From Streptomyces qaidamensis (GTDB taxonomy: Bacteria > Actinomycetota > Actinomycetes > Streptomycetales > Streptomycetaceae), in contig NZ_CP015098.1 of NCBI RefSeq assembly GCF_001611795.1, positions 4,836,001 through 4,900,000 of the forward strand: a stretch of 64,000 nucleotides of DNA. Reading direction: 5' to 3'. The position numbers were made by a program, and so were the translations under genes. Under the pieces are notes generated by a model. The model saw only the letters and a list, made by a program, of their open reading frames with translations. It was not told the DNA's origin and did not search any database. The first letter of the stretch is position 1. Every line of letters begins with the position of its first letter. Of this stretch, positions 9,071-16,425 are shown piece after piece.

Positions 9071-9753
9071 TCCGCTTCGACTCCTTGTTCTCGTGGGGCG
9101 TACCGACGCCCAGACGTTCGAGATTGCGAAAGGTGTCCGCGATTCCGGAAGGACCGTAGGTGGTAAGCGATTTCTACGTCAATCCCTGTGCAGGTCATGC
9201 CAGTTGAGACCCGCTGCGCGCCCTCACCGGCTGGAAAAGGCTTGGATGCCGAGGTGGCCGTCGCGGGACACTGCCGCACACAGGGGAGTGGGACGAAGAC
9301 GCCTGAATCGCGCGAGGACTACAGGGTCCAGCCGGACAGGGACTCGGTGCTCCTCGCGCTTCGTCACCACGGACGGGAGCCGACCAGGCCGCGGATTTCA
9401 GCCTCTCCACGTGCGCGGCGGTGCGGGGTGATCAGGCCGGTGCCCTGGGTTCCTGCCGGAGGGATGACGAGAATCGACGCCAGTCAAGCGGAGGTGCGAC
9501 GCCAGTCAAGCGGCAGTGCCAAGGCGACGCGAGCAAGGTCGATGTGAATCGCCCGCCGCACACGGCACCTCGTCGCGCGTTGGATGCTCATCCCCCTCGA
9601 CGTCGCGAACCGTCCGGCCGCAAGTTCCTATCAAGCCGTAGGGAAAACCCCACAGTTCACGGCAGTCGACCTGTGAGCGTGAACTCTCAACTAACGTCTG
9701 CGGACGCTCCGCTCCAACGGCCTCCCCACCCCCCATTTCGACGGAGACCACCC
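9071..9753. other. 683-base intergenic region
   Basis: Lies between the divergently transcribed GH59 and JAMM-like genes. Open frames here lack ribosome-binding sites and known motifs, and I call none. It contains one short direct repeat, listed separately. The AT-richest part, about 9155-9185, is the likely GH59 promoter region, but no confident promoter elements were found. Confidence 0.5.
9475..9514. repeat. two direct copies of a 17-base sequence
   Basis: CGACGCCAGTCAAGCGG occurs at 9475-9491 and again at 9498-9514, perfectly repeated with a 23-base period. It sits about 240 bases before the JAMM-like gene. It could be a short duplication or a pair of protein-binding sites; there is no further support. 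Confidence 0.6.
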
Positions 9754-10449
9754 ATGTCCGCAGTGACGAACGCATCCGGGTCCGGTGCGCCGGACGCTCG
9801 ATGCGGCTCGGCCGGTTGTTCAGCAACCGGTCGTACCATCCCTCCTCCCACCGTCCTGATGGACGACGAGGCACTCGCGGACTTCATCGCCGTGGCTGCC
9901 GCTGAGTACCAACTCATCACTCCCGAAGCTCCGTTACCCTGTTTCGCGCTCCTGCTCGGCAACGCGGAGGCGACTACCTACCACGTGCGGCGTGTCGCCT
10001 TCGGCCGTAATGCCCGCACCAGTGATCCGGCGGCTCTACGGGAGTTCCGCGAGACCATCGTGCCGAAGTTCGGACCGGCCTACGAAAACGAGCACCGCGG
10101 CTGGTGGATGGACTCCCACGACCTCCTCCGGGCGTCCCGAGAGGCCGAGGCCCTGGGGATGGACCTGCTCGGCTCCATCCACATGCACCCGGACTGGCAC
10201 CGTCTGGGCCCGCCGTCGGAACGGGGAGAGACGCTCAGCGAGCGCCCGACTCCCATGGACCGTCATCTCTTCGGCCGGACCGGCTGGCCCCTCAACATCA
10301 TCTGCTACCTGGAGCGACGGGACGGCGAGTTCTACCACGCCCTGGGCGCCTGGGCCCCGCCTCCCCAGCATCCCGCCGAGGGTTCCGAGGGCGCCGAGTG
10401 CCCCGAGGTCGACCTGCGTATCCGTACGAGTTCACTGATGAAGGCGTGA
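9754..10449 (+). CDS. JAMM/JAB-fold metalloprotease-like protein with a TTA codon
   Basis: 231 residues. The region LLGSIHMHPDWHRL (residues 138-151) followed by TPMD (166-169) matches the JAMM zinc signature H-x-H-P ... S/T-x2-D. JAMM proteins cleave isopeptide bonds or C-terminal tails of ubiquitin-like proteins. The catalytic Glu expected on the first strand is not obvious: that strand reads LPCFALLLG, so activity is uncertain. Codon 61 is TTA (bases 9934-9936), rare in Streptomyces and dependent on the bldA tRNA, which suggests translation late in development. ATG 9754 has GGAG eight bases upstream. The next gene starts five bases after its stop, so the two are likely co-transcribed. Confidence 0.7.
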   Translation: MSAVTNASGSGAPDARCGSAGCSATGRTIPPPTVLMDDEALADFIAVAAAEYQLITPEAPLPCFALLLGNAEATTYHVRRVAFGRNARTSDPAALREFRETIVPKFGPAYENEHRGWWMDSHDLLRASREAEALGMDLLGSIHMHPDWHRLGPPSERGETLSERPTPMDRHLFGRTGWPLNIICYLERRDGEFYHALGAWAPPPQHPAEGSEGAECPEVDLRIRTSSLMKA

Positions 10450-10454
10450 AAACA

Positions 10455-11327
10455 ATGCAGCAGCCCGAAGGAACGAACGCACCAGCCCAGGACGGAACCC
10501 AGGATGACGCCCGGACGATCCGCGCCCTGTGGGCCGAGATGGCCCGCGCCTGGGCGGCAGGTGACGCCGCGCTCTTCGCCGCGAGCTTCGCGGAGGACTG
10601 CGACTTCACGACCGTACGAGGCGACAAGCCACCCGGCCGGACCGGCATCGCGGCCGGGCACGACGCCCTCTTCCACGGGCCGTACGCGGGAACTGTCCTC
10701 GACACACGCGTCGTGGCCGTCCGATTCCTCCGCCCCGACCTCGCCACGGTGGAGGCCGAGTCGACCATCACCGCCCCGGACGGGCAGCCGCTGACCGCCA
10801 CGCACGCGTTGGCCGTCGTGGAACGGACAGCGGAGGGCCGCTGGTTGATCAGTGCCTTCCACAACATGATCCCCGCGCCCCGCCCGGCGCGGCAGGACCC
10901 CGACTCGAAGGATTCCACCGTGGACGAACCCACCGCCGCACGGCCGAGGCTCCGCCACCTGGCCATCGTGGCCCGCGACCCGGAGAAGCTGGCCGAGTTC
11001 TACTCCTCGGTCTTCGCGATGGAACTCTTCCACCGCGATCCGGACGGCAGTTGTTTCCTCTCCGACGGCTATCTCTCCCTCGCCCTGATCAAGCATCAGC
11101 TCGACGGTGAGACGCCGGTCGGCTTCAACCACTTCGGGTTCCACATCGAGGACACGGCAGCCACCACCGAGGCTCTTGTGGCGGCCGGCACTCCGAAACC
11201 GGCGGAACGGTTCACCAATCGCCCCTTCGCCGAGTACCGGGCCATGGATCCGGAGGGCAACTGGTTCGACCTCTCGGAACACGGCTTCGGCGGCCCGCGC
11301 CCGCCGTCCGACTCCACCGGGGCCTGA
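10455..11327 (+). CDS. SnoaL-like (SgcJ/EcaC) + glyoxalase/VOC fusion protein
   Basis: 290 residues with two small folds. Residues about 18-140 are an NTF2/SnoaL-like domain of the SgcJ/EcaC type (IRALWAEMARAWAAGDAALF, then GRWLISAFHNM). Residues about 163-280 are a VOC/glyoxalase domain (LRHLAIVARDPEKLAEFYSS, NHFGFHIED, DPEGNWFDLSEHG). Both folds usually occur as separate proteins in natural-product or detoxification pathways. The linker region contains GTG 10920 with an AAGGA eight bases upstream, so a free VOC domain could also be made. ATG 10455 is chosen over GTG 10446, which overlaps the upstream stop. The substrate is unknown. Confidence 0.8.
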   Translation: MQQPEGTNAPAQDGTQDDARTIRALWAEMARAWAAGDAALFAASFAEDCDFTTVRGDKPPGRTGIAAGHDALFHGPYAGTVLDTRVVAVRFLRPDLATVEAESTITAPDGQPLTATHALAVVERTAEGRWLISAFHNMIPAPRPARQDPDSKDSTVDEPTAARPRLRHLAIVARDPEKLAEFYSSVFAMELFHRDPDGSCFLSDGYLSLALIKHQLDGETPVGFNHFGFHIEDTAATTEALVAAGTPKPAERFTNRPFAEYRAMDPEGNWFDLSEHGFGGPRPPSDSTGA

Positions 11328-11669
11328 ACCCCGACCAGACGCTCCGCAGGGCCGCGCGACTCGACAGCGAAACGGCCGTCCGCGCGGTCGGCACCGCACT
11401 CGAACCCTGGCTGCCGGACGCGTGCCCACGGTAACCATGCCAGGCGGCCCGCCGCTGCCCCCCGGCCGGCAGCGGCGGAGCCGGGCCGGGGCGAGGGCGT
11501 CGTGTTCCCGGGCATCGGACACCGGCCAGGTTTCCCGCCGGGGGCCCGCGCAGCTGGAGAACCTCACCGTCTGGCCCGCATGGGCGTGATCACCGTTGCG
11601 CAGCTCGGAGCGAGCAGAGGTCGCCGCTCGACTTCACATTCACCACCGGATGAGAGGGACATACACAGC
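11328..11669. other. 342-base intergenic region
   Basis: Between the SnoaL/VOC fusion and the ThuA-like gene. Frames here are extensions or shadows of neighbours with no recognisable motif. I see no terminator hairpin or gene. Confidence 0.4.
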
Positions 11670-12452
11670 ATGCGATCGATCAACCGACTGACAACATCAG
11701 TCGTCGGAGCGGCCCTGCTCCTGGGCTGCTTCTCGGGACCGGCCGTGTCACAGGCGAAGCAGGACGGCACACGGGTGCTGGTGTTCTCCAAGACGGCCGG
11801 CTTCCGCCACGGCTCGGTCTCCGCCGGCATCGCGGCGGTGAAACAGCTCGGCGAGACGGGCGGCTTCTCGGTCGACGTGACGGAGGACGCCGGAGCCTTC
11901 ACGGCCGACAACCTCGGGCGCTACGACGCGGTCGTGTTCCTGTCCACGACCGGTGACGTCCTGAACGCCGCCCAGGAGACGGCCTTCGAGGGCTACATCC
12001 GCAGCGGCGGGGGCTACGTCGGCATCCACGCGGCCGCCGACACCGAGTACGACTGGGCGTTCTACGGCGGGCTCGTCGGTGCCTACTTCGAGTCGCATCC
12101 GTGGTGGCCGATGCGTGCCACGGTGCACGTCGAGGACCGCGCCCACCCGGCGACCGCCAACCTGCCCACCACCTGGAAGCGCACCGACGAGTGGTACAAC
12201 TTCCGCTCCAATCCACGGGAACGGGTCCGCGTCCTGGCCTCCCTCGACGAGTCCTCGTACTGGGGCGGCACCATGAACGGCGACCATCCGATCGCCTGGT
12301 GCCAGAACTACCAGGGCGGCCGCTCCTTCTACACCGGCGTCGGCCACAGCAAGGAGTCCTTCGCCGAACCCGCCGTCCGCCAGCACCTGTTGGGCGGAAT
12401 CCAGTGGGCCGCCGGCGCCGTCGAGGCGGACTGCCGGCCGGAGAACGGCTAG
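11670..12452 (+). CDS. secreted ThuA-like domain protein
   Basis: 260 residues. A signal sequence (about 1-28) contains LLLGC, which could be a lipobox with Cys20. The rest is a single ThuA-like (trehalose-utilisation, class I amidotransferase-like) domain: RVLVFSKTAGFRHGSV, YDAVVFLSTTGDVL, GGGYVGIHAAADTEYDW, and a C-terminal YTGVGHSKESF. In Streptomyces this domain often occurs in large secreted sugar-processing proteins; here it stands alone. It probably acts on or binds carbohydrates outside the cell. The precise reaction is not established for the family. ATG 11670 follows GAGAGGGAC. It is followed by a DJ-1-like relic. Confidence 0.87.
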   Translation: MRSINRLTTSVVGAALLLGCFSGPAVSQAKQDGTRVLVFSKTAGFRHGSVSAGIAAVKQLGETGGFSVDVTEDAGAFTADNLGRYDAVVFLSTTGDVLNAAQETAFEGYIRSGGGYVGIHAAADTEYDWAFYGGLVGAYFESHPWWPMRATVHVEDRAHPATANLPTTWKRTDEWYNFRSNPRERVRVLASLDESSYWGGTMNGDHPIAWCQNYQGGRSFYTGVGHSKESFAEPAVRQHLLGGIQWAAGAVEADCRPENG

Positions 12453-12473
12453 AGGCCGTGTTTTGGAGTCCCC

Positions 12474-13172
12474 GTGGAAGAGGGAGCGGCGTTCGGTGCG
12501 TGCTCTCGGCCTGCCGGGCGTCGCGACGCTGCGGCTTGGCGAACCGCGTGGCGCCGGGTCCCCAGAGTGACCGTGACGACCGTGGCCGAGAGGGCGGGGC
12601 GCATCCGTACCGACACCCGCGAGCTGGGGCTGGTGGCGGAGCGTTCCCTTGACAGCGTGACGCGGGCGGAGGTGCTGCTGGTGCCCGGCGGAGGCGAGCG
12701 AGGGACCACGACCACGATGGCGAATCGGGTCGTCCTCGACTGAATACGTCACATCCACCGGCGGTCGGTGGGGACCACTTCCGTGTGCACGGGGTCGTTG
12801 ATCCTCGGCGCAGCCGGTCTGCTGCGTGGTCTGCCGGCCACCACCTACTGGGCCTCCCGTTCCTATCTCGCAGAAGTCCGCGCCGTCTCTACGCCGGGAC
12901 GCTTCGCCGAAGCCGGGAAGATCATGACGGGTGCCGGGGTCTCGGCCGGCATCGACATGGGGCTGCACATCGCCGCGCGGTCGGCGGGCGACGACGTGGC
13001 CCAGGGGATGCAGCTCGCCGTCGATTACGACCCCGATCCCCCGTTCGACACCGGCAGCACCGAGAAGGCGAGTCCGGAACTCCAGCAGCTGGCGCTGCGA
13101 CTGCTCGCCGACGCAGCCGGTCCTCGCTGGCCGTGGTCCGTGCCGGCTATGGCCGGCTCACCGGCATGGTGA
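12474..13172 (+). pseudogene. DJ-1/PfpI-family gene interrupted by an in-frame TGA
   Basis: One reading frame carries a DJ-1/PfpI protein on both sides of a stop codon. Before it: ELGLVAERSLDSVTRAEVLL and VPGG. After it: TTSVCTGSLILGAAGLLRGL, with the nucleophile-elbow Cys of the family, then AGVSAGIDMGLHIAARSAG. The stop, TGA at 12741-12743, stands exactly where homologues have the Trp of VLDW, so a single TGG to TGA change explains it. A second nearby position reads Gly where Trp is usual. The first 25-30 residues of the family are unrecognisable. The product would be a cytosolic hydratase or chaperone-like enzyme if intact. I regard the gene as inactive. Confidence 0.75.
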
Positions 13173-13319
13173 GCCTGGACGCCCTGCCGGCGCGTTTCCT
13201 GCAGCCACAGGGGGGTCGGGTACTGCCGGCGATCTCGGGGCGGGGCTGATCCGGCGGAGGACTCCAAACTGCGGTGTGATGGCGCGCGTGCGCTACGGCC
13301 GCAAACGCGTCCGTCCTGG

Positions 13320-13441
13320 TGGCGCGGTCCCGATCACACGGAGTCCGGCCGGCCTCACCCGCTCCGCATGCCCCCGGGTGTGGCGCGGTCCGGATCACAC
13401 CGGGTCCGGCCGGCCTCACCCGCTCCGCATGCCCCTGGGGG
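13320..13441. repeat. 61-bp tandem duplication
   Basis: Two adjacent 61-base copies (13320-13380 and 13381-13441) begin TGGCGCGGTCC and share the core GGCCTCACCCGCTCCGCATG. They differ at only a few bases. They lie in the 334-base gap before the TerC gene. The rest of that gap shows no gene. Confidence 0.9.
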
Positions 13442-13506
13442 CGCAATACCGGACACTCCTGTATAGGGCCGGCGTATTCGCGCGGGCCATAGTGAGGGTG
13501 TTCGGC

Positions 13507-14829
13507 GTGCTTGAGGTTCCGCTCTGGCTGTGGGGGGCGTTCGCCGCGACGGTGGTCGTGTCGCTGGCGGTGGACCTGCTGTCCCACCGCACCGCGCACG
13601 TCATCGGCTTCAAGGAGGCCGCCGCCTGGAGCGGCCTGTGGGTGAGCCTCGCCCTGATCTTCGGCGCGGTCGTCTTCCTCGTCCTCGGCACCACTGCGGG
13701 CACCGAGTACACGACCGCGTGGCTGCTGGAGAAGAGCCTGTCGGTCGACAACCTGTTCGTCTTCGCCGTGATCTTCGCGTACTTCAAGGTGCCCCGCGCC
13801 TACCAGCACCGCGTGCTGTTCTTCGGCGTCATCGGCGCGCTCGTCTTCCGCGGGATCTTCCTCTCCCTGGGCGTGGCCGTGGTCAGCCGCTTCACCGCGG
13901 TGCTGTTCGCCTTCGCCGCGGTCCTCTTCTACAGCACCTACAAGCTCCTCAAGGACGAGCAGGAGAGCTTCGACCCGGGCAAGAGCTTCGCCGTACGGAT
14001 GCTCCGCAAGCTCATCCCGGTGCGGGACGAGTACGCCGGGGCCAAGTTCTTCGTCAAGGAAGCCGGCATACGGATGGCGACCCCGTTGCTCGCGGTGGTC
14101 GCCGCGATCGAGGCCGCCGACCTGATCTTCGCCGTCGACAGCGTGCCCGCCGTCCTCGCGGTCAGCGATGACGCCTTCATCGTGTACACCAGCAACGCCT
14201 TCGCCATCCTCGGCCTGCGGGCCCTCTACTTCATGCTCGCCGGCCTGCTCGACCGCTTCCACTACCTGAACAAGGGACTGGCGATCATCCTCGCCTTCAT
14301 CGGGGTCAAGCTCATCCTCCAGGCATCCCACAAGCTGATCAGCCCCAGCATCCCGGAGATCCCCTCACCGATCAGCCTCGCGGTCATCGTCGTCGTCCTG
14401 ACAGGTTCCGTGGTGCTCAGCCTCAAGAGGCCGGCCCTCACAGACCATCTGGAACCCACCGACGAACGAGACGCCTCCGCGGCCACCGAGAAGCCCGAGG
14501 CGCCCAGCGCACCGCCCGTGACGGATGCCCCTGAGCCTTCGGCCGGTTCACCGGGCGGGGAGGGGGGAGCCGGCTCGCGCTCGGGTTGGCGCAGTAGCAG
14601 GGCACTTCCCGACACGCCAATACGGGCATATCGTAAAAATATGGTCAAAATGAAGCGCAAGCCCGAAGCGTACGTGTGCCCGACGTGCAAGAAATCCGTG
14701 CCGACCGCAGTCCATCGCCACAAGAGCCTCGGCGTATTCGTTCCCGTGTGGGGCCCGGGCGCATGTCAGAACCGCGACTGTCCCGACTACCGGCTGGACC
14801 CCCATCGCAAGCGCTCTGCGACCCGGTGA
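13507..14829 (+). CDS. TerC-family membrane protein with C-terminal zinc-ribbon-like extension
   Basis: 440 residues. Residues about 1-320 are a TerC-type integral membrane protein: TTAWLLEKSLSVDNLFVFAV, KAxDxxE-type core IEAADLIFAVDSVPA, and about eight hydrophobic helices. TerC proteins help load metal (chiefly Mn) on exported enzymes and are linked to tellurite resistance. After an acidic, Pro-rich linker (320-375) there is an unusual 60-residue tail, from MVKMKRKPEAYVCPTCKKSV onward, with C-P-T-C and a second Cys pair (ACQNRDCPDY), resembling a zinc ribbon. AT-rich bases 14600-14645 precede an ATG there, so the tail could be, or have been, a separate gene. GTG 13507 follows GAGGG. Confidence 0.85.
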   Translation: MLEVPLWLWGAFAATVVVSLAVDLLSHRTAHVIGFKEAAAWSGLWVSLALIFGAVVFLVLGTTAGTEYTTAWLLEKSLSVDNLFVFAVIFAYFKVPRAYQHRVLFFGVIGALVFRGIFLSLGVAVVSRFTAVLFAFAAVLFYSTYKLLKDEQESFDPGKSFAVRMLRKLIPVRDEYAGAKFFVKEAGIRMATPLLAVVAAIEAADLIFAVDSVPAVLAVSDDAFIVYTSNAFAILGLRALYFMLAGLLDRFHYLNKGLAIILAFIGVKLILQASHKLISPSIPEIPSPISLAVIVVVLTGSVVLSLKRPALTDHLEPTDERDASAATEKPEAPSAPPVTDAPEPSAGSPGGEGGAGSRSGWRSSRALPDTPIRAYRKNMVKMKRKPEAYVCPTCKKSVPTAVHRHKSLGVFVPVWGPGACQNRDCPDYRLDPHRKRSATR

Positions 14830-14887
14830 CGAAACCGGCAGCGCAGCGATGGGCTCCTTGCCTGACCGGCGGGGTCACCCCTGCCCG

Positions 14888-15230
14888 TCACAACAGGAGG
14901 CCCGCCGGATCCCCGCCGGGATCGTCGGCCAACACGATCGCGGCCTTGACGCGCTTGCCCACCGGCTCGCGCCGCACCTCGAAACTGAGGCACGCCGCCA
15001 TCGCGACCTCCACCATGCCGCCCGACCCGACCCGACCCGACCCGGCCCGGCCCGGCCCGGCCCGGCAGGACAGGACGACGGCAGCGTCGGGTCGGTGTCC
15101 CACACGCTGATCTCCACGGCGCCGTCGCTGACCTCCAGTCCAGCAGGCACGGGCCGGGTGCGTACTTGTATGCGTTGGTCACCAGCTCGCTGACCACCGG
15201 CTCGCTGACCATCAGCTCCCCCATGCCCAT
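14888..15230 (-). pseudogene. broken anti-sigma-type ATP-binding (HATPase) regulator
   Basis: Pieces of a Streptomyces HATPase_c/RsbW-like protein appear in order but in three frames of the minus strand. VSELVTNAYKYAPGPCLLD is in one frame; GAVEISVWDTDPTLP is in the next after an apparent one-base loss near 15136; RVGRHG returns to the first; and EVAMAACLSFEVRREPVGKR runs to the stop at 14888 in the third. The second break coincides with a run of nine pentanucleotides. Intact relatives bind ATP and sequester sigma or anti-anti-sigma factors. At least three frame breaks make this a relic rather than a phase-switching gene. Confidence 0.7.
15021..15065. repeat. pentanucleotide microsatellite (CCCGA)4(CCCGG)5
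   Basis: Nine uninterrupted 5-base units, four CCCGA and five CCCGG, inside the HATPase relic between its DTDPTLP and RVGRHG segments. A gain or loss of one unit changes the reading frame, so slippage here is a plausible cause of one of the frame breaks. Confidence 0.95.
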
Positions 15231-15949
15231 CGCACACTCCAACACCCGGAGCCCGTGAAGGGCCTGCACGGGCGGTGAACAGACCGCTGAAGGGAGGAGG
15301 GTGTGAAGGTCGCGTGGCCACAGCACACGAACCGGGCCGACGATTCCGCCGAACGCTGTCCCAGGAGGGCATAAACGTGCCCGCCCCTTCTTCGGGACAG
15401 TGACAGCTTCGGGCCAGTCCACTTCTGTTTTCAGGCTCTCTTGGTGTGCAAACGCTCAGTTGACCCCGCGAACGTCTTTATCCAGTTAACGTGTTCTTGA
15501 CCGGCCTTTGACCGATCATTGGCATACACAAGAGGCATTGGGCTGCCTTGAGGGGGTTCATGTTCCGAGGTGTGAAGGTCCGGACCGTGGTTTGGCTCTT
15601 ACTTCGGTTCTGGTCGCTCTCCAGTGCTTCGAATCCACGGCGCCTTTCCTATCCGCGCGCACAGCCCGTCATATCAAGGCCAAAGCCCGCTTTCCTGCGC
15701 ACCGGCGACCGGTACCGCACCGTCGGCTGTGTCCGCGAAGCGCCGGATGCCCGCTGATGAAGGCGTGCACGTCGACCGCGACCAAGCCGAACACGCCCCG
15801 CCTCGCGGACCACGGCACGTCGAGATGGACGGCAGCCCACTCGCCGGCCGTTCTGCAGGTCTTCCGCTGCTGAGCCGTAGAGCACCCACACCCCCCGTGC
15901 CCGGTAAGTCCGACGCGTACCCCACGGCGCGCCAGGAGGTCACCCCACC
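15231..15949. other. 719-base region without a supported gene
   Basis: Open frames at 15508-15873 and 15624-16079 lack ribosome-binding sites and show no motif I recognise. The stretch 15450-15540 is AT-rich for this genome and contains two TTGACC hexamers, so a promoter there is possible but unproven. Confidence 0.4.
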
Positions 15950-16411
15950 ATGCAGCCGCTCATCGACAACGCCCGCTTATCCGGACAGCGCCCCGAGGAG
16001 TTCACTCGCCTCGCCGAGGGTCAGTCCCCCCAGGCCCTGTTCATCACCTGCTCCGATTCCCGGGTCGTACCAGCTCTGATCACGCGTGCTCTGCCCGGCG
16101 AGCATTTCGCTCTGCGTACGGCGGCCGTGGGCGCGGTGGTGCGGCGAGACGACCTGGCCGCGGTACCGGCCGTGGGCGCCTGGCTCGTGCACGCCGCGGA
16201 CGAGCCCACGTGCTCCGACATCACGGATCCGACGGTCGCCGAGGCCGGGCAGAACCACGTGCTCACGCAGATGGAGCGGCTGCGTGTCTACCCGTGCATC
16301 GAGAAGCGCCTGGAAGCGGGTGAACTCCAGTTGCACGGCTGGTACCGCGAGGCCGGCACCGGCATCGTCCGGGAGCACGACGCAGAGTCCGGCACCTTCG
16401 AGATGCTGTGA
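15950..16411 (+). CDS. beta-carbonic anhydrase with internal deletion of the second zinc-ligand pair
   Basis: 153 residues. The ends match beta-carbonic anhydrases of Streptomyces: PEEFTRLAEGQSPQALFITC followed by SDSRV (ligand Cys34, Asp36), and the C-terminal AGQNHVLTQMERLRVYPCIE. Homologues are about 190 residues and have some 40 residues between the strand ending L-R-T-A and the motif GAVGA, which include the other two zinc ligands in H-x2-C. Here ALRTA runs straight into AVGAVVRR, so His and Cys are gone and the frame is kept. Codon 10 is TTA (15977-15979). CO2 hydration is therefore unlikely. The SulP gene follows 14 bases later. Confidence 0.8.
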   Translation: MQPLIDNARLSGQRPEEFTRLAEGQSPQALFITCSDSRVVPALITRALPGEHFALRTAAVGAVVRRDDLAAVPAVGAWLVHAADEPTCSDITDPTVAEAGQNHVLTQMERLRVYPCIEKRLEAGELQLHGWYREAGTGIVREHDAESGTFEML

Positions 16412-16425
16412 GGGAGTTGGTGACC

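Noticed and set aside
6134..9166. 1010-codon plus-strand frame over the GH59 gene
   Set aside because: Antisense shadow of the GH59 gene; no domain, no export signal and low-complexity Val/Arg/Gly composition.
13320..13441. Start of a CRISPR-like array
   Set aside because: Only two adjacent copies of a 61-base unit without spacers; no cas genes in the window.
15021..15065. Active phase-variation switch in the ATP-binding gene
   Set aside because: Other frame breaks outside the repeat tract mean that changing unit number alone could not restore the gene.
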